Assembly (NCBI GenBank): GCA_028673005.1
Contig: CM054114.1
Span: 122,665,307-122,729,306 of the forward strand
From: Tanypteryx hageni
Taxonomy: Eukaryota > Arthropoda > Insecta > Odonata > Petaluridae
Direction: 5' to 3'
DNA length: 64,000 nt
Shown: piece by piece, positions 1-9,684 of the stretch
Layout: every line of letters starts with the position of its first letter
How positions within the stretch are numbered: the stretch's first letter is position 1
Position numbers and translations under genes: made by a program
The notes under the pieces: generated by a model
Databases searched by the model: none
Told to the model about the DNA's origin: nothing
Seen by the model: only the letters and a program-made list of their open reading frames with translations

Positions 1-741
1 CGGACAGCTGCCCGGGAAATTTAAGCGAGAACAATTTCGCGCCCTGTACTGTACTGTACTGTACCGCCACAAAATATACCTGCCAGACTAATACATCTAT
101 CGCGGCATCTCAAGCAACCGCGAAATATAACCGCTTGTATCTCTGAATTGTTAATGAAATACCCAATTGCCACCCACTTTACCCACCCAAAGAGCATCAA
201 TGTTAATTCCACCACATATCGATTGATTTTAATTTGCTATAAAATCTACTTGCGTAGATTTTTTGGCAGGTAAAAGCAATGGTATATCAACATGAGAAGC
301 TACAATCAAACGTAAAAATTCCAAAACTAAGAACTTCAATTTTTTATGATTATTTTTTAGATTTCCGTGAAGGCAGAGTCGTATAATAAAATAAAGTTTT
401 AAAAAAATTGAAAGGCAATTTAAAAAGTACGGTATCACACAGTTCCGAGCATGCTATCCATCCTCTCAGTGGGTCAAAATGACGATAAAGTAATAGAATA
501 GATAGTTTGTGGGTTAAGAAAATTGGAACACATTTAATCAAAACGAGAATTAATTAATTTCACTGGCCCACAAATGAATAAGAAATTAAACGGTAGGATA
601 TTAAACGAAGGATTAAGATATTTATAGGTTAATTTTCGCAGTTAAGTTTTATTCCTATATGGGTTCTTGAGTTTAATGAACTGTGTGAACGATGACTAGC
701 GTCTAAGTTGGAAAAGAGATATACAGGAGAAAATCTGCAGA
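1..741. other. Intergenic, no gene seen
   Basis: AT-rich sequence with no exon-like or RNA-like structure that I can support. The only patterned piece is a short run of about four TGTAC pentamers at 44-64. Small open frames on the minus strand are short and lack recognisable motifs. Confidence 0.5.
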
Positions 742-814
742 GCCCGGATAGCTCAGTCGGTAGAGCATTAGGCTTTTAACCTAAGGGTCCAGGGTTCAAG
801 TCCCTGTTCGGGCG
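742..814 (+). tRNA. tRNA-Lys(TTT): tRNA-Lys (anticodon TTT)
   Basis: A 73-nt cloverleaf reads straight through without an intron. The acceptor stem GCCCGGA pairs with TTCGGGC, with G as the discriminator base. The anticodon arm TTAGG-CTTTTAA-CCTAA places TTT in the loop centre. The internal polymerase III promoter is intact: A box TAGCTCAGTCGG at 749-760 and B box GGTTCAAGTCC at 793-803. The sequence is very close to the conserved animal tRNA-Lys(UUU), and all stems pair, so it looks functional. CCA is not encoded, as usual for eukaryotes. Confidence 0.97.
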
Positions 815-817
815 AAA

Positions 818-823
818 TTTTTT
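818..823 (+). terminator. RNA polymerase III T-run terminator
   Basis: A run of six T residues begins four bases after the tRNA-Lys gene, the standard polymerase III stop signal. Confidence 0.85.
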
Positions 824-942
824 CCTGTCAACTTCGGCAGAAAAAATTATAACCCCATTGCGATGTCGATAATAAGATTGGGTTGCTTTGGAGAACCATT
901 GAAACTAGGTCCGAAAACATTACATTTTTGCCTGCGACCTAC

Positions 943-1600
943 ATTTTTACTTTCTCCATACGTAGTATAGAGGAAAGTATTGTTTTCGAGAAAAAAAAAC
1001 CAATTTCGAGATTTCAACGGAAATACATATTTTGAGGTCCCCTGAGCACGTTTTGACCATTTTCTCGATGATGTCTGTGGATGTGGTAGGAATTTTGTGG
1101 GCGCTCTAACACAAAAACTATTGATCAGATCAACGCAAAATTTTATATTTGATATTTTTGTTCAAGACAAAAAAGTTGATTAGTTTTTGTAAAAACCGGT
1201 CAACCGAAAATGGATATTTACTCTTGTCACATCCGTTTTTTGAGGCATTTGATTTAATACTTGATCAATGTAAAAAAAGTATCGGAATAGAAGTTGTAGG
1301 AAATTTAATTATCTACGTTTGTTCAAAACATTTCTACTTATATTGTATTTTTAAGAGATATTTTTTAAATTATTTTTTTTTTAGCTGCCACCACCACACC
1401 ACCTGGAGGTAATATTTGTAAGCATTTTACGCTTAGTTGCATCTTCGTAACGCTACTTTTCATTTTCTTAATTGTTGGAGCTTCGTGGCAATATCAGAAG
1501 GTTCGCATTTCCTTAAAATATTTATTATCATTTAACCTATTTGGAATTTTTAGAAATAGATATTACAAGTATGGAGGAAGTCATGTGGTGGCCACATCAG
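943..1600. repeat. Tandem repeat unit 1 (658 bp), uninterrupted
   Basis: The unit starts with ATTTTTACTTTCTCCATA at 943 and the same 18 bases recur at 1601, giving a 658-bp period. Near its start, TACTTTCTCCATA and TATAGAGGAAAGTA form a short hairpin around CGTAG. Near its end is GTATGGAGGAAGTC, an imperfect inverted copy of the start. This suggests a transposon-like or foldback repeat family. No coding capacity is seen. Confidence 0.75.
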
Positions 1601-1620
1601 ATTTTTACTTTCTCCATATA

Positions 1621-4123
1621 CAGTGGAAACCACTTAACACGAAAACGGATAACGCGAAATATCGGTTAACACGAAATGCAGGCTCGGTCCCTACCGGAGC
1701 CTATACATTTCAACGTATATTAGTTCGTTTTACGCGAAATGGTTCACAAGAAATTTCGGTTAACACGAAAAATTTTTTCGGTCCCCTGAAAATAAATCCC
1801 CATCAAATTATGTGGATAACACGAAACGACCCACTCGTTTCTTAACATAAAAGTATGAATAATCTCACAACCACAGCTGTACCTCCTCCTTCCCCCTCTC
1901 TTTCAATAGGCATGGTCATTAGTAGACCTCAGAGAAACTCACGCGCCCCCGTTGAGAGGGTTGCTACCGAGATTTCCTTGGCAGCAATAAACTAAATTCT
2001 GGGAACTACCATCTTCGAATGATAGGAAGGATTTGGAGGTGCATATTGTTATCTGTACTGTACCTTCCCTTTTCCCGTCTTTCAATACGCTCAACTCTTC
2101 CATTGCTCTCGTCTCTAGACCCCTACGCAAAACAGTTCTACTCAGTTGATTCTGAATTTCCGTGTGGAACGGCTAGCGAATGTGTAACGAACCTGTGAGC
2201 GAAGTTCTTCTTTCTTTTTCGGGATCGTTTTCAGTTGTGATTTTATATTTTTATAAAAGATAAATGACCCACATAAAAATGGCTGGTAAATTGCGTAAGT
2301 GAAAATGCAGCTCCTACAAGCGGTTGATAACGGTGATAGAACCAAAACGGACATCTGCAAAGAGTTCGAAGTTCCCTTTTCAACTTTGTCAACAATTATA
2401 AAAAATCGTGATAAAATAACATCTGTGTTTGAGAAAAGCATGTTTGAACCGGAACGGAAGCGTCTACGCCAAGCACGAGGATTTGGAAGCGGCGCTGATC
2501 ATCTGATTTAAGCAAGCAAGAGCCCAGAATGCTCCAATTTCTGGTCCTGTTTTGATGGCAAAGGCTGACGCTTTGGGATCAGAATTGGGCATTGAATTCA
2601 AGTCTAGTCCTGGATGGTTGGAGCGGTTCAAGGTGAGGAATGGGTTAATTTTTAAGACTGTTTCCGGCGAGTCGGGAGACGTCTCCCGTGATATGACATG
2701 TGGGTAACTTCTACCTTGCCTAAATTATTAACAGACTTTGCGCCTAAAGACATTTTTAATGCTGACGAAACCGGGATTTTTTTTCGCTGCCTCCCAGAAA
2801 AAACTTTAGCTTTTAAAAATGAGCAGTGCTCTGGTGGAAAAAATCTAAAGAACGCATTACGGTAATGGTGGCTTGCAATTCAGATGGTTCTGAAAAAATC
2901 CCGATGTTTGTTGTGAGTAAATTTCTGAATCCTCGCTGCTTCAAGAATGCAAAGAAGCTTCCCGTGGAATACACCTCAAATAAAAAAGCTTGGATGACGG
3001 GAAACATTTTTACAAACTGGGTTAGGGCATTGGATAAGCGCTTTTCACGCCAGAAGCGCAAAATAGCTTTAATTATCGACAACAGCCCTCCTCATCCAGA
3101 AGTGGAAAAGCTGAAATCAATTAAACTGATCTTTCTGCCGCCTAATACAACAAGCGTATTGCTGCCATGTGACCAGATTATTATAAAAAGCTAAAATTCC
3201 ACTATCGGAAGTTATTACTCCAGAAATATTTATCTAGTATTGAATCAAATGAGGAAATTAAGCCCGTGACTCTTTTGGATTCCTTACATTGGTTGTATGC
3301 CGCTTGGAGGTCAGTTACAGCGAAAACAATCGAAAATTGTTTTCGCCACGCTGGATTTTCCTCTTCGCCAACAGCAGATAGGTTTTCTGGACAGAATGAA
3401 ACTGAATCGACTACGGAAACTAGGGTAAATACATCTACTGAAAGTGAATTGTGCGATATCTTCGGTCGCGTGTCGTATGTAATGAGATTGACAACTGCAA
3501 TCACGCTGAATGATTATATAGCAGTGGATGACCATATTGCCACTACACCACTTTTAACAGACAGTGACATTGTAGACATTGTTAAATCAAGTGCAGCAGA
3601 AGAAAATGAAAATAGTAGTGAAAGTGGAGATGACTGTGACGACGGAATGTTGTCAGTGCCAAGTGCTGCGGATATCCGTGGAATGCTAAAAAGTGTGCGT
3701 CGGTTTTTGGAAAATCAAACAGATGGGGACAGTTTGTATGAGACGGTTGATGATTTGGAACAAATTGTCGAAAACAAGATCATTATGAATGCTAGACAGA
3801 AATAAATTACGGAATTTTTTGTTAAGAAGTAGACAATTGAACAACTTTAGCGACCTTGATACTTAATATTTGTGCATTGTTTTTATGAAATTATTGAAAT
3901 AAAATAATTTTTTATGTATATATGTAATGAATAAATTATAAGGTTTTCATTATTATGACTAATTACTGTGCTGTTTCCATCGCATATTTGTTGTCAAGAT
4001 TTATTTACGAGCTTATATCAATATCTCAAAAAAGGTTTTCATGAAATTCGTTTAGCACGAAATTCGGTTAAGACGAAATGTTTGCGCTGGTCCCCCACAT
4101 TTCGTATTAAGCGGTTTCCACTG
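1621..4123 (+). mobile_element. Tigger/pogo-like DNA transposon, complete ends
   Basis: Terminal inverted repeats begin CAGTGGAAACC on the left and end GGTTTCCACTG on the right, and each is flanked by TA (1619-1620 and 4124-4125). TA duplication and a DDE transposase with a CENP-B-like N-terminus identify the pogo/Tigger group of Tc1-mariner. Unit 1 of the surrounding tandem repeat shows the empty site (CCATACGTAG at about 957-966). Both ends carry repeated TTAACACGAAA-like motifs, probably transposase-binding sites. At 2.5 kb the element is of normal size, but its gene is broken. Confidence 0.9.
2299..3805 (+). pseudogene. Tigger/pogo transposase, broken
   Basis: Three open pieces lie in order on one strand. 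2299-2511 encodes a CENP-B/psq-type helix-turn-helix, with DICKEFEVPFSTLSTIIKN visible. 2826-3194 encodes the DDE core, including KIALIIDNSPPHP and IFLPPNTTSVLLPCDQ. 3266-3805 encodes the C-terminal region with an acidic tail. Between the first two pieces the remainder of the DNA-binding domain and the first catalytic region (NADETGIFF near 2760) can be read in other frames, so frameshifts and stops separate the parts. The product would be a cut-and-paste transposase acting at TA sites. It is inactive as it stands. Confidence 0.88.
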
Positions 4124-4516
4124 TACGTAGTATAAGGGAAAGTATTGTATTCATGAAAAAAATCGACTTCGAGATTTCAACGGAAATACAAGTTTGAGGT
4201 CCCTTGAACACATTGACCATTTTCTCAATGATGTCTGTGTGTGTTCATGTGAGCTTTTTTGTGGGTGCTCTAACTCAAAAACTATTAATCAGGTCAACGC
4301 AAAATTTTATATTTAACATTTTTATAAGTCACAAGAACTGATTAGTTTTTGGTAAAAATCGGTCAACCGGGAATGGGTGTTCACTCTTGTCACTTATCCG
4401 TTATTTTGAAATATTTTATAAATGTAAAAATGCATTGGAATAAAAGTTGTAGGAAATTTAATATTCTACAACCTTTGTTTTAAATATTTTTCCATATAAT
4501 GCATTCACAAACAATA

Positions 4517-4747
4517 GTGGAATACTCCTTTAGCCAAAACAACTAGAGGGCTGCAAAACCCAATGCATTTCGCCCACAAGGTGGGCATCGTCAGGGGTAG
4601 AACCTGTTTCAACAGTGACTGGAAGCCAACTGCCAGGTTGAAACGGAAAGTATTAAGAAGACGACCGAGAAACAAGCGAAACGCAGAAAGATTTTTCGGC
4701 GTGTGTGTCGTTTAAATCTGTCAATTTGTATAGGGTCTTGTTGAAAT
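4517..4747 (-). repeat. Penelope pseudo-LTR, left inverted arm
   Basis: This arm is the reverse complement of 6246-6476 over its whole length, with only rare mismatches. It contains a hammerhead ribozyme core on the minus strand. Inverted pseudo-LTR arms are a known arrangement in Penelope-like elements. Confidence 0.88.
4558..4598 (-). ncRNA. Hammerhead ribozyme motif in Penelope arm
   Basis: On the minus strand the order is ACCC, CTGACGA, a helix II hairpin GCCCAC-CTT-GTGGGC, GAAA, then ATGCAT-T-GGGT. The conserved boxes CUGANGA and GAAA are intact. ACCC and GGGT can form helix I. The palindrome AUGCAU can form helix III only between two copies, which fits the dimeric hammerheads reported for Penelope-like elements. 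One extra U lies between CUGACGA and helix II. Cleavage is inferred, not shown. Confidence 0.75.
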
Positions 4748-5332
4748 CTGTGTTCATAAGTGTATCGCGGTTTTTGTAAATGTGAAGGTTTTCTAACGAG
4801 TTTAGTGAGTTATTGGCTGAAGTTATCAGTGTTAAATCGTTTACGTGTATACTATGACCTGTTTCAAAGATGTGGTTGGCAACGCTTGATTTTTCAAAAC
4901 GATTATATTTATAGTGAGCCATGTGTTCCTTGAAGCGTGTTATTAGTTTCCTTCTTGTTTGTCCTATGTACTTTTTGTCGTAGTGTGAGCATTGTATTTT
5001 ATAAATACCGGACTTGTTCAAAGATTCTGTTCTGTCTTTTGTACTGCCCAGTAAATTTTTCAAATTAAAAGGATTTGTATATGTTATGGTATAATTCTTA
5101 TGTTTAAAAATTTTGTTCAAGCCTCTGTTTAATGGTGGAAAATAAGGCAATTTTACAAATTTGTCCTCTTTTTTGGTGTCTAATTTAAGGGAAGTGGCAT
5201 TGGACATGGTTTTATTAAAGTTATGTTTTCTCACTAATTTATTAATTAAATTATTATCGTATCCAATTTGTTTTGTGTGTTTAAGTTCCTTTGCATATCT
5301 GATTTTATTGAGGGGGATGTTACATAATGTGT
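4653..5332 (-). pseudogene. Penelope GIY-YIG endonuclease domain fragment
   Basis: The 193-residue open frame at 4653-5234 carries SGIYKIQC and KKYIGQTRRKLITRFKEH, the GIY-YIG nuclease signature with its conserved Arg, followed by VANHIFETGHSI. The frame extends without a stop upstream to about 5332, where a one-base shift separates it from the reverse transcriptase. The domain would nick target DNA for target-primed insertion. The end of the frame runs into the left inverted arm. Confidence 0.88.
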
Positions 5333-6247
5333 GTTAAAAATTGAAACACAGCTATTTTTTGGTTCATAGGGTGAAAGGAGTTGTTAGGAATAAAGTTATC
5401 AGTATGTGTAGGTTTTCTAAAAATGTCAAACTCAATGTGTTGTCTATTATTTATGATAAGAAAGTCCAAAAATGGCAAGGTGTTGTTTTCTTGAAGTTCA
5501 TAAGAGAACTTGATTGAAGGATATATGTTGTTGAACTGATTAACAAATTCATCTACATTTTGTTTCTTTAAATCAAGGATTGTGAATATGTCATCCTCGT
5601 ACCTCAACCATATATCTGGAAAGTAATGAAATTTTTTTTTGCAATCGTTTTCAAAAGAGGACATGAAAATGTTGGCTAAAAAGGGAGATAAGGGGTTTCC
5701 CATAGAAGTGCCTTGAGTTTGTTTGTAAATTTCATTTTTAAATGAAAAAACGTTCTGTGACATGCATAAATTAGTAAGTTGTAAATATTCGTGGACAATT
5801 TCATCAGAAAAATTTTGTTTTAGTAACAATGATTTTAAAATTTGGGATGTTTCTTCCAGAGGTACACTTGGGAAGAGGCTTTTGACGTCAAAGGAGACCA
5901 AAATCTCAGACTCTTTTAATGTTATGTCTTTTAGTTTACTTATCACATCATAGGTATTTTTAACAGAGTGTTTGTCGGGAAAGGACATGTTTAAATTCAC
6001 TATTAAGCCATTTGGCCAAGTTATAGGTTGGGCTATTTATTCCTGATGCAATCGGTCTCATGGCTTTGTCATCTTTATGTATTTTGGGGAGACAGTACAA
6101 TTTTGGTATGTTTGGGTTTGAAATTTTTAACTTGTAGCTTAATTTATTATCAATGATGGTTTTACATCCTTTAATGATGTCTTTGGTTTTTTGAATCATG
6201 GAATTTAATGGGTTCTTCTTGAGTTTAATGTAAGGTCCATTGTCCAT
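5320..6247 (-). pseudogene. Penelope reverse transcriptase fragment, frameshifted
   Basis: 5960-6247 encodes the finger region with KLYCLPKIHKDDKAMRPIAS. 5320-6000 encodes the palm, with VSFDVKSLFPSVP, QGTSMGNPLSPFLANIFM and a YEDDIF catalytic box (a variant of YxDD). The two pieces overlap in different frames near 5980, so there is a frameshift. A second shift near 5330 cuts it from the endonuclease. The N-terminal part of a full Penelope protein is missing; an inverted arm lies directly upstream of 6247. Confidence 0.9.
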
Positions 6248-6476
6248 TTCAACAAGACCCTATACAAATTGACAGATTTAAACGACACACACGCCGAAAA
6301 ATCTTTCTGCGTTTCGCTTGTTTCTCAGTCGTCTTCTTAATACTTTCCGTTTCAACCTGGCAGTTGGCTTCCAGTCACTGTTGAAACAGGTTCTACCCCT
6401 GACGATGCCCACCTTGTGGGCGAAATGCATTGGGTTTTGCAGCCCTCTAGTTGTTTTGGCTAAAGGAGTATTCCAC
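6246..6476 (+). repeat. Penelope pseudo-LTR, right inverted arm
   Basis: Reverse complement of 4517-4747. It carries the plus-strand copy of the hammerhead motif. The two arms could fold into a 231-bp duplex in a transcript of the element. Confidence 0.88.
6395..6435 (+). ncRNA. Hammerhead ribozyme motif in Penelope arm
   Basis: This is the plus-strand counterpart of the 4558-4598 motif, with identical core boxes: ACCC, CTGACGA, helix II, GAAA, ATGCAT, T, GGGT. Predicted cleavage is after the T that follows ATGCAT. Confidence 0.75.
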
Positions 6477-6824
6477 TTTTGTTAAGTTTTGGCCAAAGTT
6501 ATTGAGCTACTATCAATTATATAATGCATTGTTAAAGAGATATCTTATATTCTTAGCTGCCACCACCATGCCATCTACCGACGAATATTGTTAACAATTG
6601 ATGCTTAATTACGTCTTAAAAACGCTCCTTTTTCTTTTCTTAACTGTTGGAGTTTTGTGGCTATATCCGATAACAGAAGGCTATGGTTTGAGTTTATTTC
6701 TGTTCTTTGTAAAGTCTAAAATTTTCGCGTAGTTTCTTAAAATATTTATTATCATTTAACCTATTTGGAAATTTTAGAAACAGATATTGCAAGTATGGAG
6801 AAAGTCATGTGGTGGCCACGTCAG

Positions 6825-8341
6825 ATTTTTTTATTTCAAAATATGGAATTCGTCTTTAAACCTAATGATTCTGAGTTTGCGTTCAGGCGACAAATTTTTG
6901 CGTGTATTTGCAGCTGAAAAACCTAATGATATCAATCATACATACGATTCTTAAGTTCCGTCGTAAATAACCTACGCGAATCTTTGCAACAGTATGAGCA
7001 TCTCACGCGTGTACACGCAAATCTAAAAACTGCACACGATAATTCATATTTCTAAAATTACGTAAAAAAGAATCCCGACAAGAGTTCAGACTACATGAAC
7101 TTACTCCGAAACCAGTCTTTAAATAAATTTGTAACGTGGGTAAGTGCAGTCTAGGAAAATCGTGCAGGCCGGTGCAAAGGCTCCGCGCTCGGAATATTAC
7201 GAATCAAAAATTTTTAATAATGAATTTTTATTAATAAAGCAACCTCTCTCATTATGACAGTGTTCGATATTTTTTCCTATTTAAAAAAGTTATTTAATTT
7301 GCAAGAACAAACAATATTTTTAGACAACGTGTGGCCCTGCGCAGTTGGCACCCTCTTCAATGAGGTTAAATCTTGAATATGTCAAAAACTCAAAGAACAG
7401 GGTGAAATATGTCATATGCACTCCATGCGACAAAGCTTAAGATTTTTTTGGCTACCTGAAGACGCTGAATATACGAATCACGTATAAAGCGTCGATTCTA
7501 CTCACTGTTAGTGATACATTTATATTACAGAAGGCGACAAATCGAAATATGCGCTCCAGAAATATGACATTACAGATGTACATTTGAAAGCCAAAACCCA
7601 CTACTGAATAAGAACAAAGATTCCCCCTTCCCCCAATACTCTTTATGCCAAAACGTCTTGAAATATTTAATGGAAAATATCCTCGATACATGCACTTTCC
7701 TCGTTCTGTACAACATTTTAAAGATTACACCTTAAAGTTTAAAAATAATTGGGATGCCCTAAAGGTGTTCAGAAGATATGAGAAGTGCGGAGACACAAAT
7801 ATTTATCAAATACAGGATTCTATTTGGGGCTAATTGCGTTGAAGACAGTAGCGTTGCTAGCTACTTCAGGCGTGAGATCATAGGACTCCCTCTTTCTTGA
7901 CCAGATTATGAGAGTTAAAATTTTAATTCTTTGAGAAAGCAATGATTTTGTGTTGTGAAAAAAGGAAAGCACAATCATTGAGAGTTATTATATTTTTTAA
8001 ATACGCGAAGTTTTCTCTTCTGCTTTTTCCAATGTACCAAATACGTTCTGGACACCTTCCCTTCGTGGGAATCTTTTCATGTGCCAGGAAATGTAGGCCA
8101 AACAGACACTTAAATTACTCTTTTCACATCTTCTGTTTGGAGATTTATACATTGCACATGGGGTTCAATACATATGCTGGATTATGAGCATTTGCTCAGT
8201 GGAAAGCCTTGGAGAGAGTTCTCAAACTTAAATTACTCTTTTCACAATATATACTGCACATGTGAATTACATATTTTTTAATCAGAGAAAATACTGAATA
8301 TGTGCTCTTGCAATGGGAGAAAAAGTTGCTTTATTTATTAA
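6825..8341. other. Intergenic, no gene recognised
   Basis: AT-rich sequence. Two short open frames (7645-7833 and 7942-8187, plus) have no recognisable motif and no convincing splice signals. I see no repeat matching the rest of the window. Confidence 0.4.
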
Positions 8342-8384
8342 AACCAGATGCATATTTTGGCTACAAAGCAGCCATCTTCAGTGG
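8342..8384 (-). ncRNA. Hammerhead-like motif, family B, core mutated
   Basis: On the minus strand: ACCA, CTGAAGA, T, helix II GGCTGC-TTT-GTAGCC, AAAA in place of GAAA, then TATGCAT, C, TGGT. ACCA and TGGT pair as helix I, and the ATGCAT palindrome would be helix III. The G-to-A change in the GAAA box should disable cleavage. The same sequence with variations recurs near 14538, 20515 and 27032. Confidence 0.55.
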
Positions 8385-8573
8385 TAATTCACTGAAAATA
8401 TATTCTAGCTCTTGAATTTTTTCCAGCCATAAGACGAGCTTGATACTTCCCTCTTGAATTGATAAAATGGCTGTTCATTATTTATAGAGGGAGGTTAGAA
8501 GATACCAATATTTGGGTGATTATTTAATTAATGCTTGTTGGAGTTAATTTAATTATCAATCACATTGCTCAGT

Positions 8574-9127
8574 GAAATGTAAAGTACTCCTTTAGCCAAA
8601 CAATTAGAGGGTTACAACACCCAATGCATTTCACCCACAAGGTGGGCATCTTCAGGGGCAAAACCTGTCTCAACAGTGACTGGGAGTCGACTGTGAAGAT
8701 TTGAACGGAAAGAATTATGAAGACGACCGAGAAACAAGTGAAGCGCGGAAAGATTTATTGGCGTGTGTTGTTTACATCAGTCAGTTTGTATAAGGTCTTG
8801 TTAAAATCTGTGTCCGTGTTCATAAGTGTATCCCGGTTTTTGTAAATGTGAAGGTTTTCTAATGAATTTAGTGAGTTGTTGGCTGAAGTTATCAATTTTA
8901 AATCGTTTACGTGTATACTGTGATCTGTTTCTAAAATGTGGTTGGCAATGCTTGATTTTTCAAAATGATTATATTTATAGTGAGCTGTTCCTTGAAGTGT
9001 GTTATTAGTTATTAGTCGCCCTTGTGGGCAAAATGCATTGGGTGTTGTAACCCTCTAATTGTTTGGCTAAAGAAGTACTTTACATTTAATAATCTGAGCC
9101 AAAGTTATTGTGAGCTACCAACGATAT
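8574..9127 (-). mobile_element. Second, shorter Penelope-like element copy
   Basis: The ends match the larger copy in inverted orientation: AAATGTAAAGTACTCC at 8575 and its reverse complement ending at 9087. About 40 bp of tail follows, as in the first copy. ATTGCTCAGT at 8564-8573 and 9128-9137 is a 10-bp target duplication. Between the arms is a decayed minus-strand piece of the GIY-YIG region alignable to about 4720-4930. No reverse transcriptase remains. Confidence 0.85.
8619..8658 (-). ncRNA. Hammerhead motif in second Penelope copy
   Basis: The minus strand reads CTGAAGA, T, GCCCACCTTGTGGGT, GAAA, ATGCAT, T, GGGT. Both conserved boxes survive, and the last helix II pair has become G-U. 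The right arm copy (about 9016-9060) has lost its CUGANGA box. Confidence 0.65.
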
Positions 9128-9507
9128 ATTGCTCAGTATAAAAGAGAAAAATCATAACAATGGTTCAGCTGCTGTACATGAATTCACCACAATAATCCTG
9201 ATGTGACTTGGTGTTCATAAGAAATAATGAATGACAACACATTTAAAATGTTTTATTCCAAATGTAATGAATAAATGTGTTCCTGATTTATTTTTTGCAC
9301 AAACACATCTACTGTACTCCATTATTTCTGAAATTTCATCACTTTTCTATGAGTAATGCTGAAAGATTCAATTATAAAAGATAAAATGGCTGTAGTGGCA
9401 AATTTTATGGCATACATAATTACATTTTAAATTTCTCTGCCATTAATATTTATTTTTAATGAACTACTGACGAATTATTTTTTTAATATAGAAAATTTTT
9501 TCCTTAG

Positions 9508-9684
9508 TCAAGGAATATAGGTATCCGCCAAGCTGGATTAATAATGTTTCGTGACCACATTGTACTCCAGTTAAAACCAGAAATTGAGAAAATTTTGGAG
9601 AGCTTTGAGCCAGCTGGAGAAATGTACAGAGGCACAAAAAAAGAAGTCCCAGCAACAATCAAACAGATGCTACTCATTCTACAG
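9508..9684 (+). CDS. Exon of unrecognised gene (59 codons)
   Basis: The acceptor is TTTTTTCCTTAG, just before 9508, and the donor GTATGT follows 9684. The exon is 177 nt, open throughout, and ends on a codon boundary. The next exon also starts on a codon boundary. Confidence 0.65.

Larger units (their letters stand above)
4506..6518 (-). mobile_element. Penelope-like retroelement with inverted pseudo-LTRs
   Basis: The order on the minus strand is a reverse transcriptase fragment (6247-5320) followed by a GIY-YIG endonuclease (about 5332-4653), the Penelope order. The body is bounded by nearly identical 231-bp inverted arms at 4517-4747 and 6246-6476. A 12-bp direct repeat ATATAATGCATT at 4494-4505 and 6519-6530 is the likely target duplication. 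About 40 bp of extra tail (6477-6518) lies inside the right duplication. The element is only 2.0 kb and its reading frame is broken twice, so it is a truncated non-autonomous copy inserted into repeat unit 2. Confidence 0.9.
1601..6824. repeat. Tandem repeat unit 2, split by two transposon insertions
   Basis: This unit matches unit 1 in three blocks: 1601-1620, 4126 to about 4505, and about 6531-6824. The gaps are the Tigger-like element (1621-4123) and the Penelope-like element (4506-6518). Shared landmarks include AGGAAATTTAAT, TTAGCTGCCACCACCA and CATGTGGTGGCCAC. The two units have diverged by scattered substitutions and small indels. Confidence 0.75.

Noticed and set aside
1585..1845. Open frame at the left end of the Tigger-like element
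   Set aside because: It crosses the transposon boundary at 1621 and reads through non-coding terminal repeats.
8826..9008. Plus-strand open frame in the second Penelope copy
   Set aside because: It is antisense to the decayed GIY-YIG fragment.
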